From contig JBCNVI010000001.1 in the NCBI GenBank assembly GCA_039630235.1, positions 130,543 through 171,192 on the forward strand: a stretch of DNA of 40,650 nucleotides. Direction: 5' to 3'. The stretch comes from Candidatus Hydrothermales bacterium (lineage in GTDB: Bacteria; Hydrothermota; Hydrothermia; Hydrothermales; JAJRUZ01). Made by a program: the position numbers and the translations under genes. Of this stretch, positions 33,250-40,650 are shown one piece after another. Below the pieces are notes generated by a model. That model did not search any database. It was not told the DNA's origin and saw only the letters and a list, made by a program, of their open reading frames with translations. How positions within the stretch are numbered: the first letter of the stretch is position 1; every line of letters starts with the position of its first letter.

Positions 33250-33975
33250 CTATGTTTTTATCTCTCCCCATATATAAAACTTCCTGAAATCAACATCACC
33301 CCTTATTCTTGATTTTATAAACGTTGAGTCTTTACTGTTCCAGAAGTTCCCCTGTGCATGTATTTTATGTTGGGTTAAATTTATAATATCATAATTTCCA
33401 TTTCCATAGATTCTATTTACTCCATCATCGAGAGTATCAGAATTATAAACGTTTCCTAGTGTTAAAAGTGGTTTATCTTTAATTAGAATACCTGTGCTTT
33501 CGTTTTTAAATATATGATTCCAACTCAAAATAGCAAAGCCACTTTTAATTTCGGCTTTTACTCCTATTTTGTTTGAATATATTTTATTAGCAAATATAAA
33601 GGAGTTTCCTCCAAAAATTTCTATTCCTTCCTGATTTTTGCTTATATCATTTAGGACAACGTAAACACTTTCGGCTTCTAGGGATAAACCCTTTATAGCA
33701 TCTTTTATAACAGAATGCTCGATCTTAACTCTACTTTTTGGGAGATATCTTATTCCGAACCATTCGCCTGTATCCTGTACTTCAAACTTTATTCTTTTTT
33801 CTCTTTTACCGCTAGCATAGAACTCTCCATAAATTATTATTTCTACATGATTCGTATCAATTCCAGATTTTAGAATATCTCTATTTGAGATAACAAATTT
33901 TGTACTCTCTTTGACATCAACCCTTACATCTTCTGGAACTATAACGTCTCCTACTGAATGAATTTCACCCTGCAA
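33250..33975 (-). CDS. Giant surface protein, first right-handed beta-helix segment
   Basis: 241 residues with the coil pattern of parallel beta-helix (pectate-lyase-like/NosD) repeats: GEIHSVGDVIVPEDVRVDV, ESTKFVISNRDILKSGI, VEIIIYGEFYASGKREKRIK, FEVQDTGEWFGIRYLP, SVIKDAIKGLSLEAES, NKIYSNKIGVKAEIKS, NHIFKNESTGILI, QGNFWNSKDSTFI. No lyase catalytic set is apparent. It ends WGEIKT at a five-A run. Four A give GEIKHRTIWEDIVSIGGDL, a short link (33176-33256) that begins the second helix. Confidence 0.65.
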   Translation of the reverse strand: MQGEIHSVGDVIVPEDVRVDVKESTKFVISNRDILKSGIDTNHVEIIIYGEFYASGKREKRIKFEVQDTGEWFGIRYLPKSRVKIEHSVIKDAIKGLSLEAESVYVVLNDISKNQEGIEIFGGNSFIFANKIYSNKIGVKAEIKSGFAILSWNHIFKNESTGILIKDKPLLTLGNVYNSDTLDDGVNRIYGNGNYDIINLTQHKIHAQGNFWNSKDSTFIKSRIRGDVDFRKFYIWGEIKT

Positions 33976-34586
33976 AATCGTATCACAGGTATAACTCCAA
34001 ATACTCCCTCTTTTATATAAATAAATCCTGTATCAGGGAATCTCCTTAAGTTATTATTAGTATCCCATGCTTTCAAATAAAATTTTATATTTTGAGAAAA
34101 TTCAGAAATTGTGAAAAAGAAGGTATCTAGGCGCGTACTGTCGTGAGTAGCTTTGTATGAAAATTCAGGAACATAAATTGAATCATCTTTTACTTTTAGT
34201 CCGTCGTAAATTCTCGTTTTAAATATATATCTATCAGGAAGCTTTATAATATTTGTATCGGAAAACCTTGGCGGAATATGGTCAAACATAACAGTATAGG
34301 GCTTTCCAGCAAACTCCCTCGTAGGCTCCCTTAGTAAGGTCCCGATGAAATATGTATAAATATTTTCGTCAACTGCTAAGCTATCTATAAAGAATGTATC
34401 TCTTGTGCTTCTTATTAGAAAAGACGAGCTACCGCTTCCCCTATAAACGTTATATTTTATAACTGGTGAGAGAGTATCTGATATGTATTTAACTTTTGGC
34501 CTTATAAGTATATTCCCGTAGATAAATTTTTTTCCATTCACCAAACTTTTTGTAGTAAGAGTAAACAGGGTTTTCTCTATCTGCAT
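33951..34586 (-). CDS. Giant surface protein, fibronectin-III-like segment
   Basis: 211 residues as bounded, but the first 19 are probably out of frame (see the A7 run at 34527-34533). From GNILIRPKVKYISDTLSPVI the sequence is sound. It has YNVYRGSGSSSFLIRSTRDT and FFIDSLAVDENIYTYFIGTL, the strand pattern of a fibronectin-III-like module (VYRG... YTYFI). HIPPRFSDTNIIKLPDRYIF and YLKAWDTNNNLRRFPDTGFI follow. The frame breaks near a GGG run (34006-34008); with four G it reads EGSIWSYTCDTILQGEIHS into the next segment. Confidence 0.5.
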   Translation of the reverse strand: MQIEKTLFTLTTKSLVNGKKFIYGNILIRPKVKYISDTLSPVIKYNVYRGSGSSSFLIRSTRDTFFIDSLAVDENIYTYFIGTLLREPTREFAGKPYTVMFDHIPPRFSDTNIIKLPDRYIFKTRIYDGLKVKDDSIYVPEFSYKATHDSTRLDTFFFTISEFSQNIKFYLKAWDTNNNLRRFPDTGFIYIKEGVFGVIPVIRFCRVKFIQ

Positions 34587-34599
34587 AAAGAATGACTCC

Positions 34600-34917
34600 T
34601 CAAGGAATTATCATTATACTCAGTGAATCTTGTATATCTTTGTTTACTGAAAATTCAAACCAACCAGAGGTATCTCCGGGAACTTCAAAAGTGTAGCTTT
34701 CATCTTGAATTATAACGTTAAGATTGGAAGGATAAACGTAAGGATTTTTTAGGTAAAATTTAATTTTTGAAAGAAGAGCTCTGCCTCTTAGAGAAGGAAC
34801 TCTAAATTTCAGTGTATCATAGAGACTTTTAAAAATAGGGATTCCTTTATCTACGATAAACTCCTCTGATATACTTTGCCAATGTATTCTTGGCAAAGAG
34901 TTATAAGTATCAAACAA
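34600..34917 (-). CDS. Giant surface protein, beta-rich segment before an in-frame TGA
   Basis: 105 residues from an internal TTG. The frame is open upstream through REPIYGENKILILKGLKADV. Content: RIHWQSISEEFIVDKGIPIF, LKFRVPSLRGRALLSKIKFY, DSLSIMIIP before TGA 34600-34602. The same frame goes on after the TGA with GVILYADRENPVYSYYKKFG and EWKK, then shifts at an A7 run (34527-34533), where six A give WKKFIYGNILIRPKV. So this and the next segment were one reading frame. Confidence 0.45.
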   Translation of the reverse strand: MFDTYNSLPRIHWQSISEEFIVDKGIPIFKSLYDTLKFRVPSLRGRALLSKIKFYLKNPYVYPSNLNVIIQDESYTFEVPGDTSGWFEFSVNKDIQDSLSIMIIP

Positions 34918-34994
34918 GGATACGTCTGCTTTAAGCCCTTTAAGGATAAGTATCTTATTTTCGCCATAAATAGGTTCCCTTCTTTTATTTCCCT

Positions 34995-35480
34995 TTATGT
35001 CTCTATAAACTCCGAAAATTCAACTTCACTATTTCCGCTATATTTTCCTAGTTTATATATAAGTAACGTATCATCTATTCTTCTACCGCTTGTTTTGTTC
35101 CATGAGATCTCACCGTTTAACCTATAAAAGAGTGTATCAAGGGTTTTGTTATGATCTTTTATTTTTGCCTTTATAAAAATCGAGTTATCTTCGTAAACTT
35201 TCTTTTGGTAAATAAGTGTGACTTTTGGAGGAGATGTATCAATCAATCCGACGTTTATCCATTTTCTAGAATAAAGAATAAGCACAGAGTCTGCGTTGAG
35301 CCTGCATCTTAAAAAGGCGTCCCCTCCTGAAACATTAAGAAATTCAAAGGAAAATCTTAATAGGTTTACTCCTTTCTTTAAAAATAATGTATCCTTTAGA
35401 ACCCTTATGGTATCTTCCTTTAAAATATCAAAGCTTATATAGGTTGTCTCAGGAGGAATATCAAAGACATGTGCTTGCAT
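34995..35480 (-). CDS. Giant surface protein, beta-sandwich segment
   Basis: 161 residues from an internal ATG. The frame is open upstream to about 35700 (RLPPKGLTDFYRISYRFLSD, EFEIKLRGIDVRIRNLTTSP). Strand-rich: TYISFDILKEDTIRVLKDTL, LLRFSFEFLNVSGGDAFLRC, KVTLIYQKKVYEDNSIFIKA. The last part, TLDTLFYRLNGEISWNKTSG and GKYSGNSEVEFSEF, resembles the repeated substrate-like sandwich found before sorting tails. The break is near 35008 in an AAA run. Confidence 0.5.
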   Translation of the reverse strand: MQAHVFDIPPETTYISFDILKEDTIRVLKDTLFLKKGVNLLRFSFEFLNVSGGDAFLRCRLNADSVLILYSRKWINVGLIDTSPPKVTLIYQKKVYEDNSIFIKAKIKDHNKTLDTLFYRLNGEISWNKTSGRRIDDTLLIYKLGKYSGNSEVEFSEFIET

Positions 35481-35700
35481 ACTTATCTTTAAAGTATCAT
35501 TGGGATAGATTGTATCAGGAGATGTAGTTAAGTTCCTTATTCTAACATCTATCCCTCTTAGTTTTATCTCAAACTCTCTTTGTCTTATTACTGTATCAGA
35601 AAGGAACCTATAGCTGATCCTGTAAAAGTCGGTTAAGCCCTTTGGAGGGAGTCTCTTATAAAAGAAGGTATCTTTTTCTATATAAAGGGTAAATAAGTCG

Positions 35701-36621
35701 TTATCCTAGAAATTTGATTTTTAGTTTACCGCTCCTTTTTACAAGAACGTTCAGTTTCATCAGTTCACCGAAGAAATACTCAGGTTTTTCAGGATAAACC
35801 GCAATTAAACTATTACCCTCGTATAGAGGATACTCTCTTAAAGGCATTGCGTTCATCGATGGCCATAGATAAATTCCGTAAAATACGTTAACGGGCAAGG
35901 AGTCTAAGACAAATTTGTAATTAATTATTTTTTCAGGTAAAGAAAATTTTTTGATAATTGTGTCATTTGGTGGTATCAAAATTTTAAACTGATAATATTT
36001 TATAGGTGGGTTAAGTTTTTCTTCCCAATTAGTCTCTGCTTTACAGTAAATATTACATTTTCTAAATTTCAGAATCTTTTCTGAAGATGAGTAAAGTATT
36101 CCACTTATTGTATCTCGATTAGTTGCTGAAAGTAAAGGCGAGATATAGATCCCCTCTGAATCGGGGTTTAGAAGTTTTAGTCCAGTAGAATCAACCTTTA
36201 TATTTTTTACAAATCCTGTAACAAATAAAAGTGTATCCTTTTCATAAAAAGGTAGAGAAATTTTTGAAAGTATCCTTGGATTAAGCTCATTTAAATTTCT
36301 AATTTTTAAATAAAATCTTGCAGTATCATTTTTTGAGTAAAACCTTTTATCAGTATAAGACACTGCAGAGATACGATAACTTTTATATTTTACTATTCTC
36401 CATAAAGTTTCACCGTTTAAACTAAATTCCATCGTATAGATTCCTTCAGGAATGTATAGCATATTTCTTAGATAGAAAGTATCAGAGTAAGTTGAGCCTA
36501 CGGGAAGATAAAACTCTTTTAGATCAGACTCTTCGAACCATTTTACTTCTAAAAAGCCAGCACCTTTACTTGTTCTCTTGTTTTTAACGCTAAAAGGAAC
36601 CAAAATTAAAGAATCATCCAC
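35701..36621 (-). CDS. Giant surface protein, beta-sandwich segment
   Basis: 306 residues from an internal GTG, in the same frame as the preceding segment. Strand-rich secreted sequence: FYLPVGSTYSDTFYLRNML, GIYTMEFSLNGETLWRIVKY, YKSYRISAVSYTDKRFYSKN, DTARFYLKIRNLNELNPRIL. It looks like two or three Ig-like modules of the CARDB type. The frame ends KLKIKFLG near 35703; losing one base at the CC pair gives KFLDNDLFTLYIEKDTFFY and continues. No catalytic motif is seen. Confidence 0.5.
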   Translation of the reverse strand: MDDSLILVPFSVKNKRTSKGAGFLEVKWFEESDLKEFYLPVGSTYSDTFYLRNMLYIPEGIYTMEFSLNGETLWRIVKYKSYRISAVSYTDKRFYSKNDTARFYLKIRNLNELNPRILSKISLPFYEKDTLLFVTGFVKNIKVDSTGLKLLNPDSEGIYISPLLSATNRDTISGILYSSSEKILKFRKCNIYCKAETNWEEKLNPPIKYYQFKILIPPNDTIIKKFSLPEKIINYKFVLDSLPVNVFYGIYLWPSMNAMPLREYPLYEGNSLIAVYPEKPEYFFGELMKLNVLVKRSGKLKIKFLG

Positions 36622-36750
36622 ATGAACATAGAATGTATCCTGTGTAATAAGATAAAAGTTTGGTTTAAACTTTTTCTTCCATGTTTTTGAAGTTAAAACG
36701 TTACCATTTAAGCTTAAAATGTCAAGCTCTATGTTATATTCACCTTTTTT

Positions 36751-36993
36751 TCAGGAAGGATAAACAGTGAATATAAGTGTACCATTTTTTGAAAAATATC
36801 TTTCTATAGTGTCTTTTCCTGAGGGGTGTGTTAGGATCGCCCTTAAGAATCTTAAATTTGCGTAGGGAAGATAAATTGGGAAGATGAATTTCATAAGTCC
36901 ATTTTCGTCTGCGCCCTTTAAAATAATGGTGTCAATTTTTACATAACCTACAAGACCTGCATAGAGTACGCTTTCTGATGAGTCGAGGATCAT
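36751..36993 (-). CDS. Giant surface protein, short segment ending at an in-frame TGA
   Basis: 80 residues (ESVLYAGLVGYVKIDTIILK, FIFPIYLPYANLRFLRAIL). It ends at TGA 36751-36753 next to a 7-base homopolymer. The same frame continues after the TGA as KKGEYNIELDILSLNGNVL and reaches the next segment without a shift, so only one stop separates them. LPEKKGEYNIEL in an alternate reading suggests two compensating single-base errors around the run. Confidence 0.45.
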   Translation of the reverse strand: MILDSSESVLYAGLVGYVKIDTIILKGADENGLMKFIFPIYLPYANLRFLRAILTHPSGKDTIERYFSKNGTLIFTVYPS

Positions 36994-37475
36994 CTCAGTA
37001 TTTTTTTCAAAATCGCGGATACTGTATAAACTGCGGGATAAGGTACACTGCAGGAAATACTTTTCTCCTTTTCAGAATTTGCCTCAACTTCATCCTCTTT
37101 AGAATAAACTCTTACTATTTCTCCATCTTTTTTTATATAAAAGTATGTTTTATACAAGGTGTTTTTGTCGGAAGGATTTGTAATCCTATAACCAAGTGTA
37201 AATGATGTATCCTCATAGATCAGGTTTGTATCGACTTTTAAGTTTCCTTCACCCCTAAAATATAGTTTTTTAAGCTTGTATAATTTATTTTGGGTATATG
37301 TTGAAAGTAAAAGATAGACTGTGTCATCTTTTGCAAATTTTGGCTTTATATGGTAGTTGCGGTTAATCTTCTCACCGATTTTTATACGGAACGTATCTTT
37401 TATTGTATCTCCCTGGAATATAATCTTTGAAAACAGTTTCCCTTCACAGGCAAAAGGATTTAGAGTGAGTTTCAT
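36990..37475 (-). CDS. Giant surface protein, beta-rich segment after the propeller
   Basis: 161 residues from an internal ATG. The frame is open upstream to about 37626 and reads LNFKEKNRNFLLHYKNN, SIYLIDSLKILPQDVDIIPE and VFSHDIFYYDPISMKLTLNP. Alternating strands such as KIIFQGDTIKDTFRIKIGEK and FTLGYRITNPSDKNTLYKTY suggest CARDB or Ig-like repeats. The frame ends at an A7 run (37001-37007). With eight A it would read SAILKKNTEMILDSSESV and join the next segment. It has no start signal of its own. Confidence 0.5.
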   Translation of the reverse strand: MKLTLNPFACEGKLFSKIIFQGDTIKDTFRIKIGEKINRNYHIKPKFAKDDTVYLLLSTYTQNKLYKLKKLYFRGEGNLKVDTNLIYEDTSFTLGYRITNPSDKNTLYKTYFYIKKDGEIVRVYSKEDEVEANSEKEKSISCSVPYPAVYTVSAILKKILR

Positions 37476-37790
37476 GGATATAGGATCATAATAGAATATA
37501 TCGTGCGAAAATACTTCTGGAATTATATCAACATCTTGGGGTAATATTTTTAGTGAATCTATTAAGTAGATACTATTATTTTTATAGTGGAGTAGAAAGT
37601 TTCTATTTTTTTCTTTAAAGTTAAGCGAAAAGTTTTATAATTTTTTTATCGTTAAAAATTTTAAGCTTATAGTTTTCGATTTCGTCTGTATCGATTAGGG
37701 TTTCTTTATTTAAAAGTGTATCGTTATCGCGGATAAATCCTATCTCACCATAGATGGGCACTTTAGAGAGATTCCATATTTTTAAATTTA

Positions 37791-39494
37791 TTAAGGATGA
37801 GTCACCATAAACGGATAGCCATCAAAAGAGGGTGAAATTTTAATTCCCAATTCTTGTGGAACAACTTCAAAAAAGTGGAAAGAATTTTTATTCAGTGGAA
37901 AATCGTCTTTACCAAGTAGAGAAAGTTTCGCTACGTATTTTCCAGGTGGAAAATGGTAAAAAGACGGAATAGAAAAGGTTGTATCCCATGAGCTATGAGG
38001 ATTAAAATTATTTTTAAATATCTCTCCTCTATAGATTTCTTTAATTTTAACAGATGTATATTCTGCGTTGAATTTATAAATCGAGGGAGGAACATCTGTG
38101 ATTTTATCTCTTTTTAAATAGAAATGAAATATAAATCCGTTGTAACCCCATGGAAATTTGAAGACATATTGAAGGAGAGAGTCAAGGGGATACCATTTAA
38201 AAAGTTCTGCGTATCTTTTTCTCTTCCATCCCCAGGAAAATCCCATAAAGTATGAACTTATTTTGCCGTGGTTCTCCTTATGGTCAAACTTGTAATTTAT
38301 AAATTTTATTTCATTTTCTTCTGAGCTTCCGCTCCCGCGGAATACGATTCTCCCGAATAAGCCACCTGCAAAGAAAAATTTATTAACAGAAACGAGGAGG
38401 TATGAAGTATCTGTTAGAGTTAGGGAATAAAGAATGGGGTTTTGGAGTTCCTCTACGTTGAATCCCATTGCTTCTCCTATGAAGTAATCTTCTTTAACCT
38501 CTATCTTATTTCCATTTTTTGTGTATCTTTCAAGGGTTCCAAAAGTAGTTTGTGCCCATACTGAATTAAAGGGATCAATAAATATAAGTTCGTAGCTTTT
38601 TTCACCGAACTCTAAAACTTTATCTCCCGACAAAGTTAATTTAATTATTTTATTTTTGCCTTTATCGCTTACCCATATGTAATTTTCCTTATCAATTTTT
38701 ATATCGACAAGGTCAACAAGGGCTGTATCAACTATAACGTCTAAAAGATTGAAATTTTTGTCAAGTTTAATAACTCTCGATTTACCCGACTCTACAAGAT
38801 ACAAAAAGCCATCTTTTGAGGTTATTCCCTTTGGATCAATAAAATCTCTACAAATACTTTCTATATACCCGAGTTTTCCTGTTCTACGAGGATTCAAGTT
38901 TGTAGGTTCATATTTTATTTTAAAAATTCTGTTTCCATCAGTAGTGATGTAAATGTAATTATCCATAAACGTTAAAGCATAAATTGAAGAAACACCTGGA
39001 ATTGATAGGGTATCTAAAAATCGTGATATCCACCTAAATTTTTTACCAAGAGCTATTCTTAATGTGTCTTTTAATACAAAGGCATAAATAAGGCTATCTT
39101 TACCAAGGATATAGGCACGTGAACTTGTATAGTTAAAACTAGTTTTATCTTTATTTTTAGCCTTTTTATCTCTCGGATACTGTAGATAATAATAGTCTTC
39201 TTGAAAGAAACGAGTTGTATCATCTAAAACAAATTTTTCACTATCGTTTTTGACACCCTGAAGTTCAACCAAGTAATAGTTAATAGTATCTTTTGCACTA
39301 AAATGAACAGAATCAATGTAGGAAATATAGGTGCCAACTTTTAAAAGGAATTTTCTCTCATGAGAGGGATATATTGAAGAATTATTGAAATATCTTATAT
39401 TTATAATTTTTTCTTGTTGAGGAAGATAAATTTCTCTATTCATTTTTAGATTTATGCTATCACAAGGGCCTTCTCTATAAAACACGTTGCGCAT
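37791..39494 (-). CDS. Giant surface protein, NHL-type beta-propeller segment
   Basis: 567 residues as bounded, with the same frame open upstream to about 39678 (TLSFRGLHFPKNSLIPLKL). The middle has NHL-like blades: IYALTFMDNYIYITTDGNRIFKI, RDFIDPKGITSKDGFLYLVE with SGKSRVIKLDKNF, then VDIKIDKENYIWVSDKGKNK with KIIKLTLSGDKVLEFG, and FIDPFNSVWAQTTFGTLERY. The later part is beta-sandwich-like (GIKISPSFDGYPFMV at the end). After residue 565 the frame breaks near 37803; the sense continues as DSSLINLKIWNLSKVPIYGE to about 37629, a short fragment too small to be a separate gene. The propeller may mediate protein contacts at the surface. Confidence 0.65.
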   Translation of the reverse strand: MRNVFYREGPCDSINLKMNREIYLPQQEKIINIRYFNNSSIYPSHERKFLLKVGTYISYIDSVHFSAKDTINYYLVELQGVKNDSEKFVLDDTTRFFQEDYYYLQYPRDKKAKNKDKTSFNYTSSRAYILGKDSLIYAFVLKDTLRIALGKKFRWISRFLDTLSIPGVSSIYALTFMDNYIYITTDGNRIFKIKYEPTNLNPRRTGKLGYIESICRDFIDPKGITSKDGFLYLVESGKSRVIKLDKNFNLLDVIVDTALVDLVDIKIDKENYIWVSDKGKNKIIKLTLSGDKVLEFGEKSYELIFIDPFNSVWAQTTFGTLERYTKNGNKIEVKEDYFIGEAMGFNVEELQNPILYSLTLTDTSYLLVSVNKFFFAGGLFGRIVFRGSGSSEENEIKFINYKFDHKENHGKISSYFMGFSWGWKRKRYAELFKWYPLDSLLQYVFKFPWGYNGFIFHFYLKRDKITDVPPSIYKFNAEYTSVKIKEIYRGEIFKNNFNPHSSWDTTFSIPSFYHFPPGKYVAKLSLLGKDDFPLNKNSFHFFEVVPQELGIKISPSFDGYPFMVTHP

Positions 39495-39547
39495 AATGCT
39501 GTTTTTTATTCCGGTTATTTTCTGGTGAAATCTTAGCTTTAAGGGAA

Positions 39548-40650
39548 TTAAAGAGTTTTTCGGAAAGTGTAATCCACGAAATGAAAGGGTTTTAGTCTCA
39601 AGTGGTTCAAAGTATAGTGTCTCTTTTTCGTAGTGAGTGTTTCCGTGGATAAACGAGTATTCAAATCTTCTGGAAAGCTACCGTAATTTAAAAGTGGAAT
39701 ATGCACTGAGTCGTTGGGATTTTTAATTTCTATAGTAAAGGGAACTCCAAGGTCCATAATTAGGGGGGATCTCACTTCCCAGACATGAGTATCACTTAGT
39801 GTGTTGAACGGGAATTTGCCTTCTCCGTAATATTCCCCTATCCCAACGTTATCTGGTACATAAAATGAGTCAGGAATAATAACTGTTTTTCCTGGTTCAA
39901 TTACAAAGTTCCATTCTTTTTTTTCTGCAGAGGGTGGTTTAAAATATCCCCAGCTTCTGAATTTCAGATCTGTGTAACCAAAGATTTTATAATAGAACTT
40001 ATGGAATTTACCTGGAATTAAGATCCTACATGGTCCCCCATAAGGATTAAGTATATCATTATAAGGACCAGATCCTCCCCCTATAATTCTTGTGTATCCA
40101 AACAGCATAAAATGAGTGTATATAGGGATGCCACTTCTTTTAAAAACTGAGCAAAACCTACCATTCACATAGCCTCTATAACAATAGCCCATGTAAATGG
40201 GTGGAATTTCGAGATTGTAATCCGTTATTTTCAAAATAATTGTGTTTCTGTGACCGGCACTATCGATCCAGCCTTTTGCTAAGATAAATTCTCTTTGAAT
40301 TGAACCGTCCATACCTCCCCAAAGCAATATTCGCACAAAGAGTGAGTCATTTATTATCTTTTTGTTTGATGGGTTTTTAAATATAGGAACGAGTGCGATA
40401 GAGTTACCGGATGTAAGTATTCTTTGGGGTGCTAAAGAAAACATATAGAAGCTATCGATTTCAGGAGATAAAATCCAGCTTATTAACTCCTGTGTATCTG
40501 CATCTTTGTTTACTATAAAAGAAAGAATTTTAAATTCCGCTTGAGGGAAAATAATATTTTTTGTGATAGGTATTTTTTCATTAATTAGAAAATAATTTGA
40601 GTCGGTAATTATATGGGTATTTTTAAATGAGTAAAAGCTATCTCCTCGAG
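39548..40650 (-). CDS. Giant surface protein, visible N-terminal segment (partial at right edge)
   Basis: Open from the window edge; an internal ATG at 40444 is not the true start, since the frame upstream reads SFKNTHIITDSNYFLINEK and ELISWILSPEIDSFYMFSL. It is a beta-rich secreted segment without a recognised family (SLFVRILLWGG, TIILKITDYNLEIPPIYMG, GSGPYNDILNPYGGPCRI, KFYYKIFGYTDLKFRSWGYF). Asp-Ser/Thr and FVPDNVGIGEYYGEGKFPF stretches look like extracellular Ig-like or CARDB-like modules. Near 39670 the correct frame shifts: RRFEYSFIHGNTHYEK in the other frame continues the sense into the next segment, while this frame runs on to a stop at 39548. Confidence 0.6.
   Translation of the reverse strand, partial: RGDSFYSFKNTHIITDSNYFLINEKIPITKNIIFPQAEFKILSFIVNKDADTQELISWILSPEIDSFYMFSLAPQRILTSGNSIALVPIFKNPSNKKIINDSLFVRILLWGGMDGSIQREFILAKGWIDSAGHRNTIILKITDYNLEIPPIYMGYCYRGYVNGRFCSVFKRSGIPIYTHFMLFGYTRIIGGGSGPYNDILNPYGGPCRILIPGKFHKFYYKIFGYTDLKFRSWGYFKPPSAEKKEWNFVIEPGKTVIIPDSFYVPDNVGIGEYYGEGKFPFNTLSDTHVWEVRSPLIMDLGVPFTIEIKNPNDSVHIPLLNYGSFPEDLNTRLSTETLTTKKRHYTLNHLRLKPFHFVDYTFRKTL

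Larger units (their letters stand above)
32120..40650 (-). pseudogene. Giant surface-protein gene with NHL propeller, beta-helices and sorting tail, many frame breaks, 5' end outside window
   Basis: Translating across the breaks gives one continuous protein of more than 2,800 residues on the minus strand, open at the right edge. Order: beta-rich N-terminal part (40650-39660), NHL-type propeller (about 39200-38450), long run of beta-sandwich-like segments (38400-34000), first parallel beta-helix (33990-33250), second beta-helix (33240-32450), and a Por/type IX-like tail (32320-32120). Frame breaks are near 39670, 37803, 37629, 37004, 35705, 35008, 34530, 34007, 33257, 33176 and 32316, with in-frame TGA at 36751 and 34600. 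Several sit in runs (A7, A7, A5, G6). Protein quality is good on both sides of every break, so the lesions are recent or artefactual. Function unknown; cell-surface adhesion or a structural layer is plausible. Confidence 0.75.

Noticed and set aside
36751-36753. Recoding of TGA as an amino acid (two in-frame TGA in the giant gene)
   Set aside because: TGA is a true stop in other genes here (transaldolase at 5772, ahcY at 24887-24889), and the TGA at 36751 sits next to a homopolymer where compensating indels explain it.

Overview
The window is AT-rich, gene-dense bacterial DNA. It combines Gram-negative envelope genes (PBP1A, HtrA, beta-barrel proteins), two secreted proteins that end in Por/type IX-like sorting tails, a B12-dependent ribonucleotide reductase, a short S-adenosylhomocysteinase, an archaeal-style nicotinate phosphoribosyltransferase and a geranylgeranyl-reductase-like flavoprotein. 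My inference is an uncultivated, probably anaerobic and thermophilic bacterium of the FCB/WOR-3 (Stahlbacteria/Hydrothermae) kind. No rRNA or marker phylogeny is present to prove this.

Layout. 1-2448 (minus): a small basic protein, a nicotinamidase-like hydrolase, ThiD and a D-amino-acid-transaminase-like enzyme form a tight operon. 2493-9066 (minus): a six-gene envelope operon runs from one clear promoter through two paralogous beta-barrel proteins, a lipid-linked-sugar flippase-like protein, a small transaldolase, an HtrA protease and PBP1A. 9118-12045: an aldehyde dehydrogenase diverges from a GNAT-like protein and a zinc-ribbon protein. 12453-15718: two overlapping MFS transporters and an O-methyltransferase-like gene, with about 370 bases of probable gene relic between them. 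15715-18628 (minus): lipB, rsmB and an AIR-synthase-like gene. 18726-28520 (mostly plus): M14 carboxypeptidase, GGR-like flavoprotein, barrel protein, ahcY, nrdJ and nicotinate phosphoribosyltransferase. The last gene and the nicotinamidase suggest NAD salvage.

28521-40650 is different: almost every reading frame is broken. It holds a partly deleted copy of the nicotinate phosphoribosyltransferase gene, two other gene relics, a TlpA-like thioredoxin gene split at an A9 run, and one giant surface-protein gene (32120 to beyond 40650, more than 2,800 codons). The giant gene has an NHL-type propeller, long beta-rich segments, two beta-helix domains and a sorting tail, interrupted by about ten frameshifts and two in-frame TGA codons. 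Many lesions sit in homopolymers. The nrdJ tail at 27221 carries the first lesion. Either read quality falls toward the right end, or this is a decaying accessory region. Raw reads would decide.

Transcription signals are unusually readable. TATAAT boxes lie 5-13 bases upstream of many start codons, implying leaderless or very short-leader mRNAs. Two divergent gene pairs share a perfectly palindromic ATTATAAT box. Internal operon genes instead use Shine-Dalgarno sequences or stop/start overlaps.
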